From the NCBI GenBank assembly GCA_946185225.1, contig CAMHIM010000005.1, forward strand, positions 1-44,129: a DNA stretch of 44,129 bases, in the 5' to 3' direction. Shown here one piece after another: positions 1-7,745 of the stretch (its first letter is position 1; every line of letters begins with the position of its first letter). The stretch comes from an uncultured Prevotellaceae bacterium (GTDB lineage: Bacteria; Bacteroidota; Bacteroidia; Bacteroidales; Bacteroidaceae). The notes beneath the pieces are model-generated. The model made no database searches. It saw only the letters and a list, made by a program, of their open reading frames with translations, and was not told the origin of the DNA. The position numbers and the translations under genes are program-made.

Positions 1-840
1 GTAGTCGAAGAGGTACTTGAATCCCAGCACGTCGGTCTCGAAGGTATACCGGTTCCACAGCGAAGGGTCTATCAGGTTGATGTTCTCCGACGTGGCATTG
101 GCCACGATACAGATATCACTCTCGGGGGCCATGCCGCGGTAGGGCGAGGTGTAGCCGCTGCCCGCGGCAGTGCCCAGGGTATGGGTGCCGTGCGTCTGGT
201 CCAGTCCGTCGCGGGAGTGCTGGAGCGCAAGCAGTTCGTCGCGCCCTGCGTAGTCACGTCCTACATAGAACTTGCTGCCGACGGTGTCGGTCGAGAGCAT
301 GTCCCACAGCCGGCTGATGCGGTAGTCCGTGGCCGTCGCATCGTAGAAGTTCGGGTGGGTCAGGTCGAAGCCGATGTCCATGACGCCTACCACGACGTCC
401 TTGCCCGTAAAAGCCTGTGGAAGGTTAAGGCCCTGCCACACGCTGCTGACGCCTACCTTTCCTGCCGTCACGTCGGTCTGTGCGCTGCCCCGCGGATGGG
501 CCTCCACACGGCTGACGCGCTCGTCACAGGTCAGTTCGGCCAGTCGGGCGATGGGGATGGCGGCAATGCTGATACGTCCCACGCGGTCCAGTTCGCGGCA
601 GCCGTGCTCGCGGAGCACCGCCGCAGGGTCGCCGCTGCTGACAAGGGCCAGGGCACACACCTCGTCGACAGCACCTCTGTCCGCTGCCGGCGACAAACGA
701 CGGGACGCAGCAGACTCCTGCCTCACCAGCTGGCGCAGCATGGGCGACAGCTTCCCCAACTGGGGACGCTGGGCACCGGCCGGAGCGGCTACTGACAGCA
801 GCACGAGGGCCAGCAAGCAGAGTAGGTGTCGGAATAACAT
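1..840 (-). CDS. Subtilisin-like (S8) serine protease, N-terminal part
   Basis: This is a secreted protease cut by the left edge; 280 codons are visible from the ATG at 838-840 with no stop. Residues 1 to about 22 form a signal peptide (MLFRHLLCLLALVLLS, ending near AGAQ). A pro-region follows, then the catalytic core of the S8 family: the Asp motif VGVMDIGFDLTHPNF with catalytic Asp at about residue 135, and the His motif THGTHTLGTAAG with His at about 197. The catalytic Ser and any C-terminal sorting domain lie outside the window. S8 proteases of Bacteroidales are usually periplasmic or exported to the surface. A TATCTTTG box lies 5 bases upstream of the ATG, inside a perfect inverted repeat, so the transcript may be nearly leaderless. 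The family call is firm; substrate and final location are unknown. Confidence 0.9.
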   Translation of the reverse strand, partial: MLFRHLLCLLALVLLSVAAPAGAQRPQLGKLSPMLRQLVRQESAASRRLSPAADRGAVDEVCALALVSSGDPAAVLREHGCRELDRVGRISIAAIPIARLAELTCDERVSRVEAHPRGSAQTDVTAGKVGVSSVWQGLNLPQAFTGKDVVVGVMDIGFDLTHPNFYDATATDYRISRLWDMLSTDTVGSKFYVGRDYAGRDELLALQHSRDGLDQTHGTHTLGTAAGSGYTSPYRGMAPESDICIVANATSENINLIDPSLWNRYTFETDVLGFKYLFDY

Positions 841-887
841 TGCTGCAAAGATAGGCATTTTGTTCCTAAGAGCCTATCTTTGCAGCA
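841..887. repeat. Perfect 16-bp inverted repeat at the S8-protease start
   Basis: Arms 841-856 (TGCTGCAAAGATAGGC) and 872-887 are exact reverse complements separated by 15 bases. The left arm abuts the protease start codon. Each arm contains TATCTTTG, a Bacteroidetes -7 box, in opposite orientations. Neither side has a T-run, so it does not look like an intrinsic terminator. Confidence 0.85.
846..853 (-). promoter_or_regulatory. Putative -7 box (TATCTTTG) for the S8 protease
   Basis: It matches the Bacteroidetes TAnnTTTG element and ends 5 bases before the ATG, predicting a transcript start at or next to the start codon. No good TTTG is seen at the -33 spacing, so the call is tentative. Confidence 0.45.
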
Positions 888-907
888 AAAAAGTGGGGAA
901 AAACTTC

Positions 908-2836
908 TTAACGGGCGTACTTCCTGCCGTTCCTGATAGTCAGGCCACGCTGGTTCCTGACGGCGCGCGTGCCCTTCAGGGTGTAGGCCTTGGCTTCACC
1001 GCTACCCTTCACTCGCACGCTGCGGACAGCCACCGCCGGGTCGCCCATGGTGAACCTTATCTCGTACGTGCCGGTGTTCGCATTGCCATTATCAGTACGG
1101 CCTACAACCTCGTACTCCATACAGTACTTCTGTCCCTTAATCAGTCCGCTGAGGAAGTCAAAGGCGGACGATAGCGTCCAGGTGCCGTCAGTCTGCTCCT
1201 GCATGGCAATCTGTTGCCAGGTGGCCGACTCGTGCTGACCGTCCAGATAAACGCGGTAACTCAGGAACACCTCCGTTAGCGGACTAAACTCCGTCTCATG
1301 GTAAACGGCTCTCACGCTGTTCAGCCGTAACATGTTCACCGTCTCCATATAGGTCTTCTCCTCCGGCTTCGGCAGGACGATGTTCTGCGTGCTGTTGTTG
1401 ATGGTCATGTTGAGGGTGGCACTCTCCACGTATGTACTCTCACCCATATAGGTAAAGGTGAACTTGTAGGCATCGCCGCCCTCCAGGTAGTACTTGGTCC
1501 CGTCCGCTTTCCTCAGCACATAACGGACCTCCAGCGTGTAGTCATTACCCTCATAGAGATACCACTGGTTCTTCCGGTACTCCAGCAGGTCCACGGCATC
1601 GCCGCTACTGCTGAACTGCGTCACGCCCGAGCCTTGGTCAGCCGACTCCGTGAGGTCCACATAGTACCAGTTGCCGTTCTTGTCGTACTCCGAACCGTAG
1701 ATGACATAGGCCATCTGGATACTGCTGAACGTCAGTCCGCTCTTGAGCAACTGCGCCTTCAGCCATGCTGCGTCGCAGGTCAGCGTGGAGAGGTTGCCCA
1801 GCGAGGCCGTGGCGGGTGTGCGTGTGCCCTCTCCCGTCAGCGTGTAGTCCGTAGCCGTACCGTTCACGCTGAGCCGGAAGCCAGCCGTCTCGCCATCGAG
1901 GAAGCCCACTTCCTTCTCGGCCTTAGTGAACCGTATCATATAGTTGCTGCCGCCGTTGTTGTACCAGCAGTCCTGTCCCACAAAGGTTCCGGAGCCCTGG
2001 AAGTTGAACTCCAGCACATAGGTCTCACCGACCGTCAAGCCATCGAGCACGTCGACCGACGTCGAGCACACCCACTTGCCAGGATTCTCTGCGTCCACTG
2101 TTGCTGTCATGCTCTTCCACTCGGAGGCCGTGCTGCTGGCGGGATAGATACAGTAGTTCATCTTCAACGACTGTAAACCATTGGTATAGGCATTGAAGCC
2201 GGCCACCATGAAGTCCGTCTCGCTCTCACTCGACAGGTCGACGACGGGCATGCCCGACTGGGGAATCTGCTGGGTCTGCGTGCCAGTGCCCATCTTCACA
2301 AAAACCTCCACATAACTGATGTCCATCATGGACATGCCGCCCGTATAGAAGGTGACGATGAAGTTGCTTTCCCCGTTCTTGAAGTAGCACGTGCTGTTCT
2401 GGTCGTCCGTACCCTCGAAGTAGAACTCCAACTGGTAGGTCTTGTGGTAGGTCAGACCATCCAGCAGGTTGTAGTTGGCTTCGCACGTCCACGAGCCTTC
2501 TTCCTCTCCGGCGGTGGCAGTCAACGTCTGCCACTCGCTGGGAGCCGTCGTGCCGCTCTCATAGAGGCGTGCCTTCATGACCACGGAGGTCAGCGTGCCC
2601 GTCGTCTGGGCCGTAAAGCTGTTCAGCACAAAGACGCTCACTCCTTCCTGGTACCTCTTGGTCAGGTCCAGGTCCTCACTGGACACCCAGGAGAAAAGCC
2701 GCATATCCTCCGGATAGGCGTTGTTGTCCATGGAGATGCTGTTGTTCAGCGTGACGGAAGTGATTTCGGCTGCCGACATTTTTCCTGTTGCCATCAGCAA
2801 GAGAAAAAGAAACAATAAATGAGTAAGTTTTTTCAT
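908..2836 (-). CDS. Secreted repeat protein with short T9SS-like C-terminal tail
   Basis: No named family was recognised. The start is taken at the Met of MKKLTHLLFLFLLL (2836). The open frame extends further upstream, but the promoter box at 2868-2875 excludes those starts; a Met two codons earlier (2842) is possible. A signal peptide is followed by about four degenerate repeats of 120-150 residues. Each begins with a V-x-S/Y-V type strand, has a central 'EW..(M/L)TAT' or 'TWQQIAM' strand followed by a 'LDGLTxGxTYxLEF' strand, and ends in 'NGGSNYMIRF'-like segments, which suggests tandem beta-sandwich modules. The C-terminus (GLTIRNGRKYAR) resembles the short tails of Bacteroidales secreted proteins that may be T9SS signals, and the GH105 protein at 23188 has a similar tail. 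It is probably a surface or extracellular protein; the ligand is unknown. Confidence 0.8.
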   Translation of the reverse strand: MKKLTHLLFLFLLLMATGKMSAAEITSVTLNNSISMDNNAYPEDMRLFSWVSSEDLDLTKRYQEGVSVFVLNSFTAQTTGTLTSVVMKARLYESGTTAPSEWQTLTATAGEEEGSWTCEANYNLLDGLTYHKTYQLEFYFEGTDDQNSTCYFKNGESNFIVTFYTGGMSMMDISYVEVFVKMGTGTQTQQIPQSGMPVVDLSSESETDFMVAGFNAYTNGLQSLKMNYCIYPASSTASEWKSMTATVDAENPGKWVCSTSVDVLDGLTVGETYVLEFNFQGSGTFVGQDCWYNNGGSNYMIRFTKAEKEVGFLDGETAGFRLSVNGTATDYTLTGEGTRTPATASLGNLSTLTCDAAWLKAQLLKSGLTFSSIQMAYVIYGSEYDKNGNWYYVDLTESADQGSGVTQFSSSGDAVDLLEYRKNQWYLYEGNDYTLEVRYVLRKADGTKYYLEGGDAYKFTFTYMGESTYVESATLNMTINNSTQNIVLPKPEEKTYMETVNMLRLNSVRAVYHETEFSPLTEVFLSYRVYLDGQHESATWQQIAMQEQTDGTWTLSSAFDFLSGLIKGQKYCMEYEVVGRTDNGNANTGTYEIRFTMGDPAVAVRSVRVKGSGEAKAYTLKGTRAVRNQRGLTIRNGRKYAR

Positions 2837-2867
2837 AAGCATTGTTAGTTTGGTATTCTTAACAATG

Positions 2868-2902
2868 CAAAGATAAGGCAAAAAAGCAATACTACCCCCC
2901 CC
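2868..2902 (-). promoter_or_regulatory. Promoter of the secreted repeat protein, with C8 tract at -33
   Basis: TATCTTTG on the minus strand (2868-2875) matches the -7 box about 25-30 bases before the start codon. A run of eight C (2895-2902, G8 on the transcribed strand) occupies the place where the -33 TTTG element would normally be. Confidence 0.55.
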
Positions 2903-2929
2903 GTTAGTTAAACTGTGTTAATTCCAAAA

Positions 2930-3985
2930 TTATTTCACAGCAGAGGCCCTGCTGAGTACCTGCGTCATGCAGTGGGCGGCCCCCGCCCCCTCGGTCAGCT
3001 CGTCGAGCTTCACCTGTTCCACGGTCACGCCTAAGGTCTCCAGGACCTCACGGGTCTTCTGCGACATGCGGTCGATGGCAATGATGTGGCGCGGGGCGAT
3101 GCAGAGAAAATTGCTGACGTAGTTGGTCTCGTCATCGGCCGTCAGTTCCACGATACGGATGCCCCGGTCGTGCAGGAAGGTGACAAGACTGACGTCGGCA
3201 GCCACCTGACGGTAAGCACGTTCCCCCACCCCGCGGGCAAAGACGTCGACGGCCACGTAGCGGGGACTGTCGCCGGCGGCCGCCACGCGACTGGCGGGCA
3301 GCGTCACGAGGTCACGGTCAATGATATTAAAATAGGTGTCCAGGTGCATGAGCAACGAATGACGAAGCCGGTCCTTCACGACCACCACCGTGTCGTGGCC
3401 GAAGGCGTCGGCCTCCATCAGTTCCTCGATAGCAGCACGGTTGGTACGCGCCCCCTCGCCGATGAACGCCAGCGTGCCGAAGGGCAGGTAGTCGCCGCCC
3501 TCCAGCCGGGAGTCGGTGCCCTTTACCTCATAGCAGACGCTGCGCCCCATGCGGCGGTAGCACTGGCGGATGAGTTCCGGCTCCTGCCGGCGCTGGCTGT
3601 TAGCCATCCGGCAGAGCACGTGCCCTCGCAGCGTCGTGATGCTCTGGTCACGGGTGAAATAGAAGCCCTTCAGTCCCGAGAGCGACACGCCTTCCAGCAG
3701 ACTGCCGGCCTCGTACACGTGAATGCCGTTCTTCCGCAGCAACTCCACGTAGGCGCGGTGCTCCTGCTGCATGGCTTCCACGTCGAAGACCTTCGTCAGA
3801 CCACCGTATCCCTGCACTTCCGTGCCGGGTTCATGCATCAGCACCGCCACTGCCGGCTCGTACTCGGCGGCGGGCAGCCGCCGTTCTGCCATGGGTACGA
3901 CAGGAAGCTGTTCCTCGTCGTCGGAACAGGCTGTCATCCCCGCCAGCAGGAGAAGCAGGAGGAAGCATCGGTTAAGACTGTCCAT
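2930..3985 (-). CDS. Lipoprotein of the arginine deiminase superfamily
   Basis: 351 residues. The start is the Met of MDSLNRCFLLLLLLAGMTAC, a lipoprotein signal with lipidated Cys20; longer readings upstream lie inside purN. The rest matches the guanidino-modifying fold of arginine deiminase: FTRD (Asp113), EGGD (162-165), MHLDT (His214, Asp216) and a C-terminal AAHCMTQ with the nucleophile Cys339. All catalytic positions of the family are present, so an active hydrolase (arginine or a related guanidine to citrulline plus ammonia) is likely. Known arginine deiminases are cytosolic; here the lipobox places the enzyme in the periplasm or on the outer membrane. The start overlaps the end of purN by 14 bases, suggesting translational coupling. 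The substrate could be free arginine, agmatine or protein arginine; the sequence does not decide. Confidence 0.85.
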   Translation of the reverse strand: MDSLNRCFLLLLLLAGMTACSDDEEQLPVVPMAERRLPAAEYEPAVAVLMHEPGTEVQGYGGLTKVFDVEAMQQEHRAYVELLRKNGIHVYEAGSLLEGVSLSGLKGFYFTRDQSITTLRGHVLCRMANSQRRQEPELIRQCYRRMGRSVCYEVKGTDSRLEGGDYLPFGTLAFIGEGARTNRAAIEELMEADAFGHDTVVVVKDRLRHSLLMHLDTYFNIIDRDLVTLPASRVAAAGDSPRYVAVDVFARGVGERAYRQVAADVSLVTFLHDRGIRIVELTADDETNYVSNFLCIAPRHIIAIDRMSQKTREVLETLGVTVEQVKLDELTEGAGAAHCMTQVLSRASAVK

Positions 3986-4559
3986 ACAACGGCTCGAACA
4001 ACTGCTCCAGCACCTTGGGGAAGTACTCCATCTCCAGCCGGTGCTCCTTCTCGGCGATGTCGTCGGGCGTGTCGTCGGGCGACAGGGCCACACGATACTG
4101 GGCAATAATCTCGCCTGAGTCGCAGACAGGCGTCACCCAGTGGACGGTCATGCCCGTCTCCGTCTCACCGGCAGCCTTGACGGCCTCGTGGACGTGGTGG
4201 CCCCACATGCCTTTTCCGCCGTACTTGGGCAGCAGCGACGGATGGATGTTGACGATGCGGCGGGGGAAGGCCTCTATCAGGAAGTCGGGCACCAGCGGCA
4301 GGAAGCCTGCCAGCACAACGAAGCCGATGCCATACTGACGGAGCAAGGGCATGAGCACCGTTGCGTCATTCAGCTGGGGCTTGGGCATGACGGCCGTCGG
4401 CACGCCCAGCCGGCGTGCCCGCTCCAGGGCATAGGCGTCGGGCTTGTTGCTGACGACCAGCGCACAGCTGACGTGCTCGCTGCCGCTGAAGTAGCGGATG
4501 ATGTTCTCACAGTTCGAGCCACTGCCCGAGACAAAGATGGCGATGTTTAGTTTCTCCAT
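3972..4559 (-). CDS. purN: Phosphoribosylglycinamide formyltransferase
   Basis: 195 residues from the Met of MEKLNIAIFVSGSGSN. PurN transfers the formyl group of 10-formyl-tetrahydrofolate to GAR in purine synthesis, in the cytosol. Seen: the N-terminal VSGSGSN phosphate loop, then GFLPLVPDFLIEAFPRRIVNIHPSLLPKYGG-type formyltransferase sequence with the Asn-His-Ser triad region NIHPSLLP, then HWVTPVCDSGEII containing the catalytic Asp. Length is normal for the family. It lies 22 bases after mutY and its stop overlaps the next gene's start, consistent with one serB-mutY-purN operon. The open frame extends upstream, but those codons lie in mutY and are not family sequence. Confidence 0.95.
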   Translation of the reverse strand: MEKLNIAIFVSGSGSNCENIIRYFSGSEHVSCALVVSNKPDAYALERARRLGVPTAVMPKPQLNDATVLMPLLRQYGIGFVVLAGFLPLVPDFLIEAFPRRIVNIHPSLLPKYGGKGMWGHHVHEAVKAAGETETGMTVHWVTPVCDSGEIIAQYRVALSPDDTPDDIAEKEHRLEMEYFPKVLEQLFEPLYGQS

Positions 4560-4574
4560 GTGGTTGATGAGGAT

Positions 4575-4592
4575 AATGGGGTTAATGGGGTT
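4575..4592. repeat. Two tandem copies of AATGGGGTT at the mutY stop
   Basis: Exact 9-bp direct duplication at 4575-4583 and 4584-4592. It contains the mutY stop codon (4582-4584) and fills most of the mutY-purN gap. Confidence 0.7.
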
Positions 4593-5577
4593 CATGAACG
4601 GGCAGGGTTTCCAGCAGCCGTTCCACCAGGCGCGGAACGCCATAGCTGTCCAGCTGGTCCTCCCGGACCCACCGATAGTCATCAGGCAGGGACGGCCGGC
4701 TGTCGACCTCCCACAGCCAGAAATCGGCGTAGAGCACGCGGTGGGTGAGGACGTGCTTCACGTTGTGGCGCAGCAGCACCGCGCCGGACGGTACGCTGTC
4801 GGTAAGCCAGGGCTCATAGAGTCCCTGCCAGATGTCACCGGCAGGGCGGCGGTGGATGGCCGTACAGCCTTCACACCTTATATATATATAAGTAAGGCGC
4901 CGCTCTTTCACCTTCAGCGTCTTCTGTTTGACGGGCAGCACAGCCACCCGGTTCTCACGGAACGCCGTGCAGTCCTCGGCCAGGGGGCACGACAGGCACT
5001 GCGGAGCAGCCGGCGTACACTGCAGGGCACCGAAATCCATCAGGGCCTGGTTGAAGGCCGAGGCCTCCTGCGGCGGTAGCAGCGACTGCGCCAGGGCCGT
5101 CACCTGCTTCTTGCCCTCGGTTGTGTTGATGGGAGTATCAACGCCATAGTAGCGACAGAGGACCCGATAGACGTTGCCGTCGACAACAGCCACCGGCAGT
5201 CCGTAGGCGATGGAGCCGATGGCGGCGGCGGTATAGTCGCCCACGCCCTTCAGGGCCCTGATACCCTCCAGCGTAGTGGGGAAGGCGCCCTGCTGAACCA
5301 CCTGCCGGGCGGCAGCATGGAGGTTACGTGCGCGGCTGTAATAGCCCAGCCCCTGCCACTCACGCAGCACCTCGTCCTCGGTGGCGGCAGACAGGTCGGC
5401 GACGGTGGGCCAGCGCTGCATGAAGCGCTGCCAGTAGGGGCGTCCCTGCTCAATGCGCGTCTGCTGAAGGATGACCTCCGAAAGCCAGATGGCATACGGG
5501 TCATGTGTCTGCCGCCAGGGCAGGTCACGTCCGTTGTCACGGAACCAGTTGAGGAGTGTCAGCACGAAGGGCGTCAT
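4582..5577 (-). CDS. mutY: A/G-specific adenine DNA glycosylase
   Basis: 331 residues. MutY removes adenine mispaired with 8-oxoguanine. Seen in order: the catalytic Glu34 in WLSEVILQQTR, the helix-hairpin-helix LKGVGDYTAAAIG (about 109-121), the catalytic Asp133 in VVDGNVYRVL, and the iron-sulfur cluster cysteines 187, 194, 197 and 203 in the canonical C-x6-C-x2-C-x5-C spacing. A C-terminal NUDIX-like recognition domain starts near residue 230 and is short but present. A (TA)6 run at 4879-4890 lies in the linker, where slippage would shift the frame. The start codon is 5 bases from a nine-unit octamer repeat, and transcription probably comes from serB upstream. Confidence 0.96.
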   Translation of the reverse strand: MTPFVLTLLNWFRDNGRDLPWRQTHDPYAIWLSEVILQQTRIEQGRPYWQRFMQRWPTVADLSAATEDEVLREWQGLGYYSRARNLHAAARQVVQQGAFPTTLEGIRALKGVGDYTAAAIGSIAYGLPVAVVDGNVYRVLCRYYGVDTPINTTEGKKQVTALAQSLLPPQEASAFNQALMDFGALQCTPAAPQCLSCPLAEDCTAFRENRVAVLPVKQKTLKVKERRLTYIYIRCEGCTAIHRRPAGDIWQGLYEPWLTDSVPSGAVLLRHNVKHVLTHRVLYADFWLWEVDSRPSLPDDYRWVREDQLDSYGVPRLVERLLETLPVHEPH

Positions 5578-5581
5578 TTTT

Positions 5582-5653
5582 ATTTCGAGGTTTCGGGATT
5601 TCGGGATTTCGTTATTTCGAGATTTCGAGATTTCGAGGTTTCGAGATTTCGAA
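5582..5653. repeat. Nine-copy 8-bp tandem repeat between serB and mutY
   Basis: The core TTTCG begins at 5583, 5591, 5599, 5607, 5615, 5623, 5631, 5639 and 5647, an exact period of 8, with unit consensus ATTTCGAG. It fills nearly all of the 78-base gap between the serB stop and the mutY ATG. Confidence 0.95.
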
Positions 5654-5655
5654 AG

Positions 5656-6900
5656 TCACAACTTTCCCTGGTCGCCCAGATAGGAGTCCTTGAAGCCCAG
5701 GAAGTAGAGCACGCCGTCCAGTCCTATGGTGTTGATGCTCTGCTTGGCATTGGCCACCACACGGGGCTTGGCATGGAAGGCGATGCCCAGTCCCGCCTCC
5801 GAAATCATGGGCAGGTCGTTGGCACCGTCGCCCACGGCGATGGTCTGCGCCAGGTTGACCTTCTCCACCTGTGCGATGAGCTTCAGCAGCTCTGCCTTGC
5901 GGTGACCGTCGACAATATCGCCCACGTAGCGGCCCGTCAGCTTGCCGTCGTCGCCTATCTCCAGCTCGTTGGCATAGACGTAGTCGATGCCGTAGCGCCG
6001 CTGCAGATAGTTGCCGAAGTAAGTGAAGCCGCCCGAGAGGATGGCAATCTTGTAGCCGCAGGTCTTCAGGATGTTCATCAGCCGGTCCACGCCCTCGGTG
6101 ATGGGGAGGTGCTCGGCAATGTCCTGCATGACGCTGACGTCGAGTCCCTTGAGCAGGGCCACCCGGCGGGTGAAGCTCTCCTTGAAGTCTATCTCGCCGC
6201 GCATGGCGCTCTCCGTAATAGCACGGACCTCCGCTCCCACGCCGTTGCGCTCGGCCAGTTCGTCAATACACTCGGTCTGGATGAGTGTGGAGTCCATGTC
6301 GAAGCAGATGAGGCGGCGCATGCGGCGGAACATGTCGTCACGCTGGAAGGAGAAGTCCATCTCCAGGTCTGCCGAGAGCTTCATCAGCTTGCTCTGCAGT
6401 TCCTGGCGGTCGTGCGGCTCACCACGCAGCGAGAACTGTATGCACGCACGGACGTTCTTGCCGGGATTCATGATGCTCTGGCGCCCCGTCAGGCGCAGGA
6501 TGCTGTCAATGTTCAGCCCCTGGTCGGCAATGACACGCGTGGCAGCCTCTATCTGATGGGCCGACAGCTGTCTGCCCATGAGCATGAGGATATAGCGGTT
6601 CTTTCCCTGACGGTTGACCCATGCCTCGTACTCGTCGTCGGTGACGGGCGAGAAACCGATGTTCACCCCCAGCTCGGTGGCCTTAAACAGCAGTTCCTTC
6701 ATGACCTGACCAGAGTGGGTCTCATCAATACGGATGAGAATACCCAGCGACAGCGTGGAGTGAATGTCGGCCTGACCGATGTCCAGAATGCGGGCACCGC
6801 CCGCTGCCAATATGCCCATGACCGAAGCCGTCAGTCCCGGACGGTCCTGGCCGGTGATGCGAATGAGAATCTGTTCTTCCTTGATGATTTCCTGTTCCAT
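5656..6900 (-). CDS. serB: Phosphoserine phosphatase with N-terminal ACT domains
   Basis: 414 residues. SerB hydrolyses phosphoserine to serine, the last step of serine synthesis. The N-terminal half carries two ACT-type regulatory domains: the first starts at ILIRITGQDRPGLTASVMGIL (about residues 11-31), the second around RYILMLMGRQLSAHQIEAATR. The HAD phosphatase domain begins near residue 195 with the nucleophile motif FDMDSTLIQ. It continues with the second-motif Ser in AILSGGFTYF, the Lys in HRKAELL and the metal-binding GDGANDLPM. The double ACT arrangement suggests amino-acid feedback, as in other long SerB proteins. Its promoter is at 6920-6927, and it is first in a run of four close minus-strand genes. 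Confidence 0.95.
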   Translation of the reverse strand: MEQEIIKEEQILIRITGQDRPGLTASVMGILAAGGARILDIGQADIHSTLSLGILIRIDETHSGQVMKELLFKATELGVNIGFSPVTDDEYEAWVNRQGKNRYILMLMGRQLSAHQIEAATRVIADQGLNIDSILRLTGRQSIMNPGKNVRACIQFSLRGEPHDRQELQSKLMKLSADLEMDFSFQRDDMFRRMRRLICFDMDSTLIQTECIDELAERNGVGAEVRAITESAMRGEIDFKESFTRRVALLKGLDVSVMQDIAEHLPITEGVDRLMNILKTCGYKIAILSGGFTYFGNYLQRRYGIDYVYANELEIGDDGKLTGRYVGDIVDGHRKAELLKLIAQVEKVNLAQTIAVGDGANDLPMISEAGLGIAFHAKPRVVANAKQSINTIGLDGVLYFLGFKDSYLGDQGKL

Positions 6901-6919
6901 TATTTACATTGTTTGGGCG

Positions 6920-6927
6920 CAAAGTTA
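6920..6927 (-). promoter_or_regulatory. -7 promoter box for serB operon
   Basis: TAACTTTG on the minus strand matches TAnnTTTG, about 20 bases upstream of the serB ATG. It stands back to back with the promoter of the barrel gene at 7023. Confidence 0.7.
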
Positions 6928-6947
6928 CGACATTTTTGTTAAAAAGG

Positions 6948-6979
6948 CTTGCATAACTCAGAAAAGTTTCGTTACTTTG
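6948..6979 (+). promoter_or_regulatory. Promoter of the outer-membrane barrel gene
   Basis: CTTG (6948-6951), 20 bases, then TTACTTTG (6972-6979). Each box has one mismatch to the TTTG / TAnnTTTG consensus. The leader to the ATG is about 40 bases and AT-rich. Confidence 0.6.
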
Positions 6980-7022
6980 CACACAGAATGTCAACTTTTA
7001 TTTATTAACCAACAAAACAAGA

Positions 7023-7616
7023 ATGATGAAAAAGTTTTTCGCTTCTATCGTAATGATGCTGCTGGCAGCTCCTTCGTTTGCCCAGTACAGCAGCGGTGGC
7101 TTCTCCCTGGATGAGACAAGCTTGTACTATGGTGTACGCTTCGGCATGAACATCTCGAACTTCTCCGGCGACGTCGATGCCGACTCGAAGGTTGGCATGA
7201 CCCTGGCAGGTATCGTTGGTCTGCGTGTGTCGCAGTCTGTGCCTGTATTCCTGGAGTCTGGTCTGTACTACTCCGGCCGTGGTGCCAAGCATCTGGCTGC
7301 CAACTACCTGGAGATTCCCCTGCTCATCAAGTACGGCTTCAAGGCTACCGACGACATCGCCATTCTGCCCTTCTTCGGCCCCTACTTCGGACTGGGCATT
7401 GCCGGCAAGGCTGATGCCGAAGACGGCAGCAAGCAAAGCTCCTTCAAGAACATCCTCAGCCGTGGCGACATGGGCTTCAAGCTGGGCGTAGGTGCTGAGT
7501 ACAACATGCTCTACCTGGAGGCAGGCTACCAGTTTGGCGTGACCAATGCCCTCAAGGTTGACGAATTCTCGGCTCACACCAGCAACGTCTTCATCAACGT
7601 CGGCGTTAATTTCTAA
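7023..7616 (+). CDS. PorT-family outer-membrane beta-barrel protein
   Basis: 197 residues. The N-terminus (MMKKFFASIVMMLLAAPSFAQ) is a cleaved signal peptide; the start could be either of the two adjacent ATGs. The mature part is a small barrel of the OMP_b-brl_2 / PorT-like type. It shows alternating strands such as YYGVRFGMNISNF, PVFLESGLYYSGRG, YLEIPLLIKYGF, ILPFFGPYFGLGIAGKA, FKLGVGAEY and LYLEAGYQFGVTNAL, and it ends in the strand VFINVGVNF with a terminal Phe, as expected for BAM-assembled proteins. It is monocistronic, with its own promoter and a strong terminator. The exact role is unknown; paralogues are abundant in Bacteroidetes and most are uncharacterised. Confidence 0.88.
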   Translation: MMKKFFASIVMMLLAAPSFAQYSSGGFSLDETSLYYGVRFGMNISNFSGDVDADSKVGMTLAGIVGLRVSQSVPVFLESGLYYSGRGAKHLAANYLEIPLLIKYGFKATDDIAILPFFGPYFGLGIAGKADAEDGSKQSSFKNILSRGDMGFKLGVGAEYNMLYLEAGYQFGVTNALKVDEFSAHTSNVFINVGVNF

Positions 7617-7632
7617 GAAGCCCCATACAACG

Positions 7633-7676
7633 ACAAGGAGCGGGTACGTCAGTCCGACGTATCCGCTCCTTGTTTT
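7633..7676 (+). terminator. Rho-independent terminator after the barrel gene
   Basis: A 17-bp stem (about 7633-7649 with 7657-7673, one G-U pair) around a 7-base loop, followed by TTTT. Confidence 0.9.
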
Positions 7677-7745
7677 ATCAGGTTCCCTTTATCAGAATAC
7701 GGGGAAAACGTTATTTTCCTCCGGGGGAAGAATCTTCTGTCGCCG

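Noticed and set aside
841..887. Intrinsic terminator for the 908-2836 gene
   Set aside because: The stem is excellent, but no T-run follows on either strand and the next gene starts at once.
5317..6942. 541-codon plus-strand open frame across serB and mutY
   Set aside because: Antisense shadow. It runs through the octamer repeat and both genes and has no recognisable domain.
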